From the NCBI RefSeq assembly GCF_015680705.1, contig NZ_JADNYP010000015.1, positions 61,327 through 125,326 on the forward strand: 64,000 nucleotides of DNA. The letters run 5' to 3'. Positions 25,470 to 32,464 of the stretch are shown here, one piece after another. Origin of the DNA: Pseudomonas fulva (GTDB lineage Bacteria; Pseudomonadota; Gammaproteobacteria; Pseudomonadales; Pseudomonadaceae). The first letter of the stretch is position 1, and each line of letters opens with the position of its first letter. A program made the position numbers and the translations under genes. The notes beneath the pieces were generated by a model. It worked only from the letters and a program-made list of their open reading frames with translations, was not told the DNA's origin and did not search any database.

Positions 25470-26681
25470 GTGCTCATTCACCAGCCTGTAGGCTATGCAG
25501 TGGCTGCCCTCATGGCGATTATCCTGGTCGCTACCGTAGGGGTTTTTTCATATTTCGGTACCTACACACGGAAGGCAACGGTCACGAGCTTGCTGATGCC
25601 GGAGCGCGGTATGCTGCGCCTTTCCTCAAGTGCTGTGGGTTTCATCTCCGAAGTCCGGGTAATGGAAGGGCAAGCTGTTGAGCAGGGAGATGTCCTCTTT
25701 GTCGTTTCTGGTGAACGACTCAGTGCGGCGGGCGGCACGCAAAAACTGATCTCAGAGCAGTTGGAGCAGCGCTTGCGCTTGTTGGAGAGCAATCGAGTGC
25801 TGGCCGACAACCGAGCCGTTGCGCAACGTCGGATGCTCGACAATCGGCTGCGCGCTATCGATGAAGAACTGACTCGTCTGGATGAAGAAATTCAGTTGCA
25901 GGGGCGTCGCGTGGCATTGGCTCAGACGCACCTGAAGCGCCAGGAGGAGTTGGTATCAGAGAACTTCATTTCAATTGCACAACTACAGCAGGCCGAAGCG
26001 GAATTGTTGACCTTGCGCGGGCAGCAACAGACGTTGCGCCGCGCCCAGGCGAGTTTGGACCGGGAGAGAATCGATCTCCTGGCTCAGCGCGAGGAAACTG
26101 AGCTCCGATTTCAGGCTGATGTTTCCGACATTGACAATGCCATTGCGCTCGTCAGGCAAGAACGGGCCGAAAACGATGTGCGCGTTGGACAGATCATCTC
26201 GGCTCCTTTTCGTGGGTATGTTACTGGCGTGAATATCCAGCCTGGTCAACAGGTTATGGCCGGGACGCTGCTGGCGAGCCTGATCCCGCACGAGGCGGAA
26301 CTAACGGCCCATGTTTATGTTTCCCCGCGACAGGCTGGGTTTATTGAGCCTGGCCAGACTGCACTGATGCGCTATGCCGCCTATCCCTACCAGAAATTCG
26401 GGTCAGCACGGGCACGGGTGCTGGATGTGGCGAAAAGCCCCTATGCAGTTCAGGAACTTCCTGCGCACATTGCAAGTGTGCTACAGGACTCTGCCGATGT
26501 CAGTGAGTTGTTTTACCGTGTAACTCTTGGACTTGAATCCCAAAGTTTAACGGTCTATGGGGCGCCGCAACGTCTGCAGGTCGGCATGTTGTTGGAGGCA
26601 GATATTATCCAGGATAAGCGCAGGCTTTATGAGTGGGCTCTTGAGCCTATTTATTCCGTTACGGGGAAATGGGTTAACTGA
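25470..26681 (+). CDS. HlyD-type membrane-fusion (adaptor) protein of a peptide exporter, N-terminus frameshifted
   Basis: Periplasmic adaptor of 403 residues: an N-terminal membrane helix (VGYAVAALMAIILVATVGVFSYF), a lipoyl-like half (TSLLMPERGMLRLSSSAVGFISEVRVMEGQAVEQGDVLFVVS), a long coiled coil (about residues 85-225), the second lipoyl half (IISAPFRGYVTGVNIQPGQQVMAGTLLASLIP) and a beta-barrel domain. Such proteins link an ABC exporter to an outer-membrane channel, often for double-glycine-leader bacteriocins. The natural start seems to be a GTG at 25400 (VIQLSTP), but a C4 run at 25416-25419, probably once C5, shifts the frame before LFRPEA. Translation could still begin at GTG 25470 and keep all domains. 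No exporter ATPase gene is visible nearby. Confidence 0.8.
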   Translation: MLIHQPVGYAVAALMAIILVATVGVFSYFGTYTRKATVTSLLMPERGMLRLSSSAVGFISEVRVMEGQAVEQGDVLFVVSGERLSAAGGTQKLISEQLEQRLRLLESNRVLADNRAVAQRRMLDNRLRAIDEELTRLDEEIQLQGRRVALAQTHLKRQEELVSENFISIAQLQQAEAELLTLRGQQQTLRRAQASLDRERIDLLAQREETELRFQADVSDIDNAIALVRQERAENDVRVGQIISAPFRGYVTGVNIQPGQQVMAGTLLASLIPHEAELTAHVYVSPRQAGFIEPGQTALMRYAAYPYQKFGSARARVLDVAKSPYAVQELPAHIASVLQDSADVSELFYRVTLGLESQSLTVYGAPQRLQVGMLLEADIIQDKRRLYEWALEPIYSVTGKWVN

Positions 26682-26694
26682 CATTGAGGCGTAA

Positions 26695-26992
26695 ATGAGT
26701 TTGCGCGGATCAAGATTTGATTGTTCTTGGTTTCGTGGAGGTGAAGGGTGGAAGTTGGTGGTGTATGGTCTATTGATTTTCTTGGGGCTAAATTTACATT
26801 GGGGCCAATTTCAGACTTTTTTTGATTCTAATTCCTAGCCTGCTAGCCTATGTGGTTTTATTTGGGGCTTATGTGGCGCTATTGCATGCAAAGGGGCGGC
26901 GCTATGACAGAAAGCGTGCAACGCCTATTCTGATCTTGCTTCCGCTTGCATTAATAATCGGGAACATAACGAAATCATTGATTTTACGATAA
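26695..26992 (+). pseudogene. Small three-helix membrane protein, split by a frameshift; possible immunity protein
   Basis: The ATG at 26695 opens a 47-codon frame ending at 26838 that encodes MSLRGSRFDCSWFRGGEGWK and a hydrophobic helix (LVVYGLLIFLGLNLHW). A second frame continues at once from 26822 to 26992 with LILIPSLLAYVVLFGAYVALLH and TPILILLPLALIIGNI. The junction is a T7 run; with six Ts the two halves join into a single 98-residue protein with three membrane helices. The gene ends 33 bases before the bacteriocin-like peptide gene, the usual place for an immunity protein. Its AT content is much higher than that of surrounding Pseudomonas genes. The family is not recognised. Confidence 0.55.
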
Positions 26993-27024
26993 ATAATCGT
27001 GGCAACCAAAAAAGGGGAAGTAAA

Positions 27025-27162
27025 ATGCGTGAACTGTCAATACGAGATATGGAGCTGGTGTCCGGGGCCGTCGGCCCCGTTGGCGCCGCTATCGGTGCCG
27101 CCAGTGGCGCTGCAACATACATCGGGGCGACGATAGGATCGCCTGCCAAACGGAGGAGCTGA
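27025..27162 (+). CDS. Bacteriocin/microcin-like peptide with double-glycine-type leader
   Basis: A 45-codon gene with AAAGGGGAAG just upstream of the ATG. The first fifteen residues, MRELSIRDMELVSGA, match the class II microcin/bacteriocin leader pattern (compare the microcin V leader, MRTLTLNELDSVSGG, from memory), here with GA at the cleavage site. The predicted mature peptide of 30 residues starts VGPVGAAIG, is rich in Gly and Ala, carries GxxxG motifs at 20-24, 24-28 and 34-38, and ends in a basic AKRRS. GxxxG motifs mediate helix pairing in two-peptide bacteriocins. Upstream lie an HlyD-type adaptor and a small membrane protein. Activity is untested, and the C-terminus could be truncated. 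Confidence 0.7.
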   Translation: MRELSIRDMELVSGAVGPVGAAIGAASGAATYIGATIGSPAKRRS

Positions 27163-27366
27163 AGGGACATCGCCGCCTGGCCAGGTCGTTACGGCAGCTC
27201 GCACAGCCTACGGCGATGGTCATATTGGCCGGCTGGCAGCACCAGCAAGCCTGTGCCGCACCCCCGCACCCCCGCGCGCCTGCTGCCGGGAGCCAATGGC
27301 ATCCCGTTTCTGCTGGAAAGACCCGATCTGCCGGGGGCGGCGAAGCTGGGCCTGGGCAGGCGGCCT
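27163..27366. other. Non-coding right border of the island
   Basis: These 204 bases rise sharply in GC compared with 26700-27030 and carry no supported gene. No second copy of the tRNA-Gly 3' end is found here, so the exact island edge is unclear. The following gene belongs to an ordinary metabolic cluster. Confidence 0.4.
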
Positions 27367-28089
27367 TCAGCTGACCGGATCTTTCCCCAACACTTTGTTC
27401 AATGCCACCCGAGCGTCTTCGAGCTGCACGAGCGTGGCATGCCGCGCGCCCAGCGCATCGCCGTTGCGGATGGCGGTGAGGATCGCTTTATGCCGAGGCA
27501 GGGCCAGCTCATCGAAATTGGGCCGCTGGTTCGAGCAACGCATCGACTCTCGCAAGGCCAGCGACAGCATGTTGCAGAGGTAGGCGAGCAGGTCGTTATG
27601 TGTGGCATCGGCGATACGGCCGTGGAAGTCCAGGTCGGGTTGCAGGCGCTCTTCATGGCTACGCGCGGCCTCCATGCGCTGGTAGGCCTCGCTGATCGCC
27701 TCGATGTCCTCGGGGGTGGCGTTGCTGGCGGCCAGCGCAGCGGCAGCAGGTTCGATGACCCAGCGTACGCTGGACAAGGTATTGAAGAACTCCTGCTGCG
27801 GGGTGGCCTGCATCAACCAATGCAGCACATCAGGGTCGAGCATGTGCCAGTCATGGCGCGGACGCACCAGGGTGCCGACCCGGGGGCGGGCTTCGACCAG
27901 GCCCTTGGCGGTGAGGGCACGCATGGCCTCGCGGAATACCGGCCGGCTGATCTGGTAGGTCTCGCACAGGTTGGTCTCGGAGGGCAGCTTCTGCCCAGGG
28001 GCGAGTTCGCCGGATACGATCTGCAAGCCGAGGTCCTGGACCAGGGTGGCGTGCATGCTTTTGCGCGTGCTGGGTTGTCGGTAGTTCAT
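27367..28089 (-). CDS. GntR-family regulator with FCD domain
   Basis: Regulator of 240 residues from the ATG at 28089. Residues 12-75 are the winged helix (LGLQIVSGELAPGQKLPSETNLCETYQISRPVFREAMRALTAKGLVEARPRVGTLV). The rest is an all-helical FCD ligand domain with metal-ligand residues in DLDFHGRIADATHNDLL and the C-terminal ALGARHATLV. Proteins of this type (DgoR/UxuR-like) respond to sugar acids or their products. It lies just downstream of a sugar-acid dehydratase on the same strand and probably controls the divergent promoter at 29924-30110, where two palindromic operators sit. Upstream codons of the longer frame are not family-like and were excluded. Confidence 0.88.
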   Translation of the reverse strand: MNYRQPSTRKSMHATLVQDLGLQIVSGELAPGQKLPSETNLCETYQISRPVFREAMRALTAKGLVEARPRVGTLVRPRHDWHMLDPDVLHWLMQATPQQEFFNTLSSVRWVIEPAAAALAASNATPEDIEAISEAYQRMEAARSHEERLQPDLDFHGRIADATHNDLLAYLCNMLSLALRESMRCSNQRPNFDELALPRHKAILTAIRNGDALGARHATLVQLEDARVALNKVLGKDPVS

Positions 28090-28123
28090 GTGGGGCAACA
28101 GCGGCCTTGGAGCGGGGCTGGGC

Positions 28124-28129
28124 ATCATA
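28124..28129 (-). promoter_or_regulatory. Extended -10 promoter for the GntR regulator
   Basis: Read on the minus strand the bases give TGCTATGAT, an extended -10 element (TGN-TATGAT), about 35 bases before the regulator start. No good -35 was found. It would give the regulator its own transcript downstream of the dehydratase hairpin. Confidence 0.3.
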
Positions 28130-28147
28130 GCACTTCTGCGACCGTAT

Positions 28148-28181
28148 CGGCCCCGTCGCCGGCTGGTCGACGACGGGGCCG
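28148..28181 (-). terminator. Strong hairpin after the dehydratase gene
   Basis: CGGCCCCGTCG (28148-28158) and CGACGGGGCCG (28171-28181) form an eleven-base-pair GC-rich stem nine bases after the dehydratase stop on the minus strand. A U-run is lacking, so it may attenuate rather than fully stop transcription into the regulator gene. Confidence 0.5.
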
Positions 28182-28189
28182 CAGCCGAT

Positions 28190-29923
28190 TCAATGCGAAT
28201 GCCTAGGCACTGCCGCGCCACGGCAACCGACCAGGAAGTCGAAGTCGCAACCTTCGTCGGCCTGCATCACATGGTCCAGGTACAGTTTCGCATAGCCGCC
28301 AGTGATCAGTTGTGGCGGGAGTTGCAGGTCGGCCAGGCGGCCGGCCAGTTCCTCATCTGAAATATCCAGGTGCAGGCGGCCTGCCTGGCAGTCCAGCTCG
28401 ATCCAGTCGCCTTCGCGTACCGCCGCCAAAGGCCCGCCCGCGGCCGCTTCCGGGGCCACGTGCAGCACCACGGTGCCGTAGGCGGTGCCACTCATGCGCG
28501 CATCGGAGATACGCACCATGTCGGTCACGCCCTGTGCCAACAGCTTGGCCGGCAGACCCATGTTGCCCACTTCGGCCATGCCCGGGTAGCCCTTGGGACC
28601 GCAATGCTTCATCACCAGCACCGAGTTGGCGTCGACATCCAGCTCGGGATCATTGATGCGAGCCTTGTAGTCCTCGAAATGCTCGAACACCACCGCTCGG
28701 CCCCGATGCTGCATCAGCGCCGGGGTCGCCGCCGAGGGCTTGAGCACCGCGCCCTTGGGCGCCAGGTTGCCGCGCAGGATGCAGATACCTCCATCGGCCA
28801 CCAGTGGCCGCTCGATCGGCCGGATGACGTCTTCATCGTACAGCGGGGCGGCCTGGCAGTTGTCCCACAAGCTCTTGCCATTGGCAGTGAGCGCGGCGGG
28901 GTTGGGCAGCAGGCCGTGCTCGCCGAGGCGACGGATCACGGCGGGCAGGCCGCCAGCATAATAGAACTCTTCCATGAGGAAGCGCCCCGACGGTTGCAGG
29001 TCGACCACGGTCGGTGTGCCGCGGCCAATGCGGGTCCAGTCTTCCAGGCACAGGTCGACACCGATGCGCCCCGCGATCGCCTTGAGGTGGATCACCGCAT
29101 TGGTCGAGCCACCGATGGCGGCATTGACGCGGATGGCGTTCTCGAACGCTTCGCGGGTGAGGATCTTCGACAGGCGCAAGTCTTCATGGACCATGTCGAC
29201 GATACGCATGCCCGACAGGTGCGCAAGCACGTAGCGGCGCGCATCGACCGCCGGGATGGCGGCGTTGTGCGGCAGCGAGGTGCCCAGCGCCTCGGCCATG
29301 CAGGCCATGGTCGAAGCCGTGCCCATGGTGTTGCAGGTCCCTGCCGAGCGCGACATGCCGGCTTCGGCCGAGAGGAACTCGTCAAGGCCGATCTGACCGG
29401 CCTTGTAGGCCTCGTGCATCTGCCAGACGATGGTCCCGGCGCCGATGTCCTTGCCCTTGTGCTTGCCGTTGAGCATCGGCCCGCCGGTGACCACGATCGC
29501 CGGCACGTCGCAACTGGCGGCGCCCATCAGCAAGGCCGGGGTGGTCTTGTCGCAGCCGGTCAGCAGCACTACCGCGTCCACCGGATTGCCACGGATCGCT
29601 TCTTCCACATCCATGCTGGCCAGGTTGCGGGTGAGCATCGCGGTCGGGCGCAGGTTGGACTCGCCACTGGAGAACACCGGGAACTCTACCGGAAAGCCGC
29701 CGGCCTCCAGCACCCCCTTTTTCACGTGTTCGGCGATCTTGCGAAAGTGAGCGTTGCATGGGGTGAGCTCCGACCAGGTATTGCAGATGCCGATGATCGG
29801 CTTGCCTTGGAATTCATGGTCGGGGATGCCCTGGTTCTTCATCCAGCTGCGGTACATGAAGCCATTCTTGTCGGCTGTGCCGAACCATTGGGCGGAGCGC
29901 AGGGGGCGTTTGTGTTCAGACAT
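28190..29923 (-). CDS. IlvD/Edd-family sugar-acid dehydratase (pentonate type)
   Basis: Iron-sulphur dehydratase of 577 residues. Characteristic blocks are GICNTWSELTPCN, VLLTGCDKTTPALLMGAA, AGTCNTMGTASTMACMAEALG and AVIRRLGEHG. The YRSWMKNQG start and the length fit the subfamily of L-arabinonate/D-xylonate/galactonate dehydratases, not IlvD proper. The reaction is sugar acid to 2-keto-3-deoxy sugar acid plus water. It diverges from an MFS carrier, AraD1-type dehydratase and semialdehyde dehydrogenase genes, which supports a non-phosphorylative pentonate pathway. The ATG at 29923 is followed by the family N-terminus. Exact substrate (arabinonate, xylonate or similar) is not resolved. Confidence 0.88.
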   Translation of the reverse strand: MSEHKRPLRSAQWFGTADKNGFMYRSWMKNQGIPDHEFQGKPIIGICNTWSELTPCNAHFRKIAEHVKKGVLEAGGFPVEFPVFSSGESNLRPTAMLTRNLASMDVEEAIRGNPVDAVVLLTGCDKTTPALLMGAASCDVPAIVVTGGPMLNGKHKGKDIGAGTIVWQMHEAYKAGQIGLDEFLSAEAGMSRSAGTCNTMGTASTMACMAEALGTSLPHNAAIPAVDARRYVLAHLSGMRIVDMVHEDLRLSKILTREAFENAIRVNAAIGGSTNAVIHLKAIAGRIGVDLCLEDWTRIGRGTPTVVDLQPSGRFLMEEFYYAGGLPAVIRRLGEHGLLPNPAALTANGKSLWDNCQAAPLYDEDVIRPIERPLVADGGICILRGNLAPKGAVLKPSAATPALMQHRGRAVVFEHFEDYKARINDPELDVDANSVLVMKHCGPKGYPGMAEVGNMGLPAKLLAQGVTDMVRISDARMSGTAYGTVVLHVAPEAAAGGPLAAVREGDWIELDCQAGRLHLDISDEELAGRLADLQLPPQLITGGYAKLYLDHVMQADEGCDFDFLVGCRGAAVPRHSH

Positions 29924-29938
29924 ATGGGTAAACCTTAT

Positions 29939-29949
29939 TAGTATTACTA
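29939..29949. promoter_or_regulatory. Palindromic operator, site 1
   Basis: TAGTATTACTA is a perfect palindrome about a central base (TAGTA-T-TACTA), 16 bases upstream of the dehydratase start. An identical palindrome on the other strand lies at 30013-30023. The flanks extend the match to 14 bases (TAGTATTACTATTT against AAATAGTAATACTA). Likely bound by the GntR/FCD protein at 27367. Confidence 0.7.
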
Positions 29950-30012
29950 TTTGTCGTTATGAAGCTGACTCTAGCGCCTAAATTGATCTGTGTGAAGGCT
30001 TGTCGTATTAAA

Positions 30013-30023
30013 TAGTAATACTA
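30013..30023. promoter_or_regulatory. Palindromic operator, site 2
   Basis: TAGTAATACTA is the reverse complement of site 1 at 29939-29949 and is centred 74 bases from it, about seven helical turns. It lies about 90 bases before the MFS gene. Two such sites between divergent genes suggest cooperative or looping repression of both directions. Confidence 0.7.
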
Positions 30024-30110
30024 TAAGATCGATTTGGCCCGGTCAGAGGTCTGCCAAGAAAGCCCCGGCCAAGCGCTGTACCCATTACAAGAACAATTGG
30101 AGACATCGCC

Positions 30111-31418
30111 ATGATTCAGGAGCAGCGGCTCGTCCGCCTGATCACGCTGAAACTCATCCCTTTTCTGGTTCTGCTTTACCTGGTGGCCTATGTCGATCGT
30201 TCGGCGGTGGGCTTTGCCAAGCTGCACATGGGGGCCGATATCGGTCTGGGTGATGCAGCCTATGGCCTTGGCGCCGGGCTGTTCTTCATTGGCTATTTCC
30301 TCTTCGAGGTGCCGAGCAACCTGTTGCTCGACCGCTTCGGCGCGCGTCGCTGGTTCGCCCGTATCCTGCTGACCTGGGGCGCAATCACCGTCGGCATGGC
30401 ATTGGTCACCGGGCCCAACGGCTTCTATGTGATGCGCTTTCTGCTAGGGGTGGCCGAGGCAGGTTTCTTCCCCGGCGTGCTGTACTACATCACCCAGTGG
30501 TACCCGGTACGTCATCGCGGCAAGATCCTCGGTTTCTTCATCCTGTCGCAGCCGCTGGCGATGCTGGTCACCGGGCCGCTCTCGGGCGCGCTGCTTGGGC
30601 TCGATGGCAGCCATGGCCTGCATGGCTGGCAATGGCTGTTCATCTGCATCGGCACCCCGGCGATGCTGCTGGCCTGGCCGACCCTGCGCCTGCTACCGGA
30701 TGGCCCGGCCAAGGTGCGCTGGCTCAGCGACGAGCAACGCAGCTGGCTGCAGGAGCAACTGGCCAACGACTTGCGCGAGTTCGGCCAGACCCGCCACGGC
30801 AATCCCCTGCATGCCCTGAAGGATGTCCGGGTATTGCTGCTGGCCCTGTTCTACCTGCCGGTCACCTTGAGCATCTATGGCCTGGGGCTGTGGTTGCCGA
30901 CGCTGATCCACCAGTTTGGCGGCAGCGACCTGGTCACCGGGTTCGTCTCGGCGGTGCCGTACCTGTTCGGCATCATCGGCCTGCTGATCGTCCCACGCAG
31001 TTCCGATCGCCTGAATGACCGCTATGGTCACCTGGGTCTGCTCTATGCACTGGGTGCCCTTGGCCTGTTCCTCAGCGCCTGGCTGAGCATGCCGGCGATG
31101 CAGCTGGCGGCGCTGTGCCTGGTGGCGTTCGCGCTGTTCTCCTGCACGGCGATCTTCTGGACCCTGCCAGGCCGGTTCTTCTCCGGCGCCAGCGCGGCTG
31201 CCGGCATCGCCTTGATCAACTCGATCGGCAACCTCGGCGGCTACCTCGGCCCGTTCGGCATCGGTGCGCTCAAGGAATATACCGGGCAGCTGTCGTCGGG
31301 CCTGTATTTCCTGGCGTTGGTGATGCTGTTCGGGCTGTTGCTCACCGGTGTGGTCTACAACCGCCTGGAGCGCCGCCACTGCCTGGCCCCCACACGGGTG
31401 GCCGAAACCTCCCGCTAA
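30111..31418 (+). CDS. MFS transporter, ACS type, probable sugar-acid importer
   Basis: Inner-membrane carrier of 435 residues with twelve helices. It has the ACS blocks AYVDRSAVGFAKLHM, GAGLFFIGYFLFEVPSNLLLDRFGARRWFARILLTWG, MRFLLGVAEAGFFPGVLYYITQWYP and GWQWLFICIGTPAM. It is the first gene of the plus-strand operon facing the dehydratase, and shares the operator region with it, so it probably imports the pentonate or hexonate used by this pathway as a proton symporter. About 30 bases separate it from the AraD1-type gene. Confidence 0.9.
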   Translation: MIQEQRLVRLITLKLIPFLVLLYLVAYVDRSAVGFAKLHMGADIGLGDAAYGLGAGLFFIGYFLFEVPSNLLLDRFGARRWFARILLTWGAITVGMALVTGPNGFYVMRFLLGVAEAGFFPGVLYYITQWYPVRHRGKILGFFILSQPLAMLVTGPLSGALLGLDGSHGLHGWQWLFICIGTPAMLLAWPTLRLLPDGPAKVRWLSDEQRSWLQEQLANDLREFGQTRHGNPLHALKDVRVLLLALFYLPVTLSIYGLGLWLPTLIHQFGGSDLVTGFVSAVPYLFGIIGLLIVPRSSDRLNDRYGHLGLLYALGALGLFLSAWLSMPAMQLAALCLVAFALFSCTAIFWTLPGRFFSGASAAAGIALINSIGNLGGYLGPFGIGALKEYTGQLSSGLYFLALVMLFGLLLTGVVYNRLERRHCLAPTRVAETSR

Positions 31419-31446
31419 TCCTTGCAACCGAAAAGCGAGCACAAGC

Positions 31447-32436
31447 ATGCGATTGATCCAATTCGAAACCGCCACCGGCGAGCGCCGCGTAGGTGTGGTG
31501 GAGGGCGAGCGCGCCCTGGAAGTGCGTGATGCCAGCAGCACCCGCGAACTGGCCCTGCAGGCCATTGCCGCTGGCCGTGACCTGGCCAGCGAAGTGCTGG
31601 CTGCCGGGCTGGGCCAGGGTCACGACTACCTGACCCTGCTGGCCGAAGGCCGCGTCCTGCCTCCGCTGGACCATCCGGACCCGGCGCACTGCCTGGTCAC
31701 CGGAACCGGCCTGACCCACCTGGGCAGCGCCGCCACGCGTGACAAGATGCACCAGCAGCAGGCTGAGGGCACCGTGACCGACAGCATGCGCATGTTCCAG
31801 TGGGGCCTGGAAGGCGGTCGACCGCCCGCGGGCGAAGAGGGCGCGCAGCCGGAGTGGTTCTACAAGGGTGACGGCGGCATAGTCGTGCGCCCCGGCGCCG
31901 ACCTGCCGCTGCCGGCCTTCGCCGAGGACGCCGGCGAAGAACCGGAGCTGGTCGGGCTGTACCTGATCGATGCGCAAGGGACGCCATACCGCCTCGGCTA
32001 CGCGCTGGGCAACGAGTTTTCCGACCATGTCATGGAGCGGCGCAACTACCTGTACCTGGCCCATTCCAAGCTGCGGGCCTGCAGTTTCGGCCCGGAACTG
32101 CGCCTGGGCGCGCTGCCGACCCACCTGGAAGGCACCAGCCGCATCCTGCGCGATGGTCGGGAACTGTGGAGCAAGCCGTTCCTCAGCGGCGAGCAGAACA
32201 TGTGCCACAGCTTCGAGAATCTCGAGTTCCATCATTTCAAGTACGACCAGTTCCTGCGCCCTGGCGATATCCATGTGCATTACTTCGGCACCGCCACGCT
32301 GTCGTTTGCCGATGGCATCCAGGCGCGGCCGGGCGACACCTTCGAGGTCAGCCTCGAGGCCTTTGGCCAGCCGCTACGCAACGGCATCGCCGCTGCGCCC
32401 AAGCGAGTCCGCCCTGGCCTCGTGAAAAGCCTCTGA
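31447..32436 (+). CDS. AraD1/GguC-family 2-keto-3-deoxy-pentonate dehydratase
   Basis: Fumarylacetoacetate-hydrolase-fold protein of 329 residues, starting at ATG 31447 (MRLIQFETATGERRVGVVEG). Blocks HCLVTGTGLTHLGSAATRDKMHQQ, PEWFYKGDGGIVVRPGADLPLPAFAEDAGEEPELVGLY, GYALGNEFSDHVMERRNYLYLAHSKLR and HYFGTATLSFADG fit the GguC/AraD1 group. Family members dehydrate 2-keto-3-deoxy-L-arabinonate to alpha-ketoglutarate semialdehyde. The next gene is the matching semialdehyde dehydrogenase and the divergent gene is the first-step dehydratase, so the three steps of a Weimberg-type route are all present. The upstream part of the longer open frame lies inside the MFS gene and was excluded. Confidence 0.85.
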   Translation: MRLIQFETATGERRVGVVEGERALEVRDASSTRELALQAIAAGRDLASEVLAAGLGQGHDYLTLLAEGRVLPPLDHPDPAHCLVTGTGLTHLGSAATRDKMHQQQAEGTVTDSMRMFQWGLEGGRPPAGEEGAQPEWFYKGDGGIVVRPGADLPLPAFAEDAGEEPELVGLYLIDAQGTPYRLGYALGNEFSDHVMERRNYLYLAHSKLRACSFGPELRLGALPTHLEGTSRILRDGRELWSKPFLSGEQNMCHSFENLEFHHFKYDQFLRPGDIHVHYFGTATLSFADGIQARPGDTFEVSLEAFGQPLRNGIAAAPKRVRPGLVKSL

Positions 32437-32464
32437 GTCTTCTTTCTTGTCACAGGAGTCCATC

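Noticed and set aside
25400..25681. A 93-codon protein starting MIQLSTPLSPRSQCG
   Set aside because: Only the first seven codons are coding-like; the rest is the shifted frame of the HlyD-like gene.
26822..26838. Programmed ribosomal frameshift at the T7 run
   Set aside because: A -1 slip leads straight to TGA; only a +1 shift joins the frames, and no stimulator is visible. With other breaks nearby, decay is simpler.
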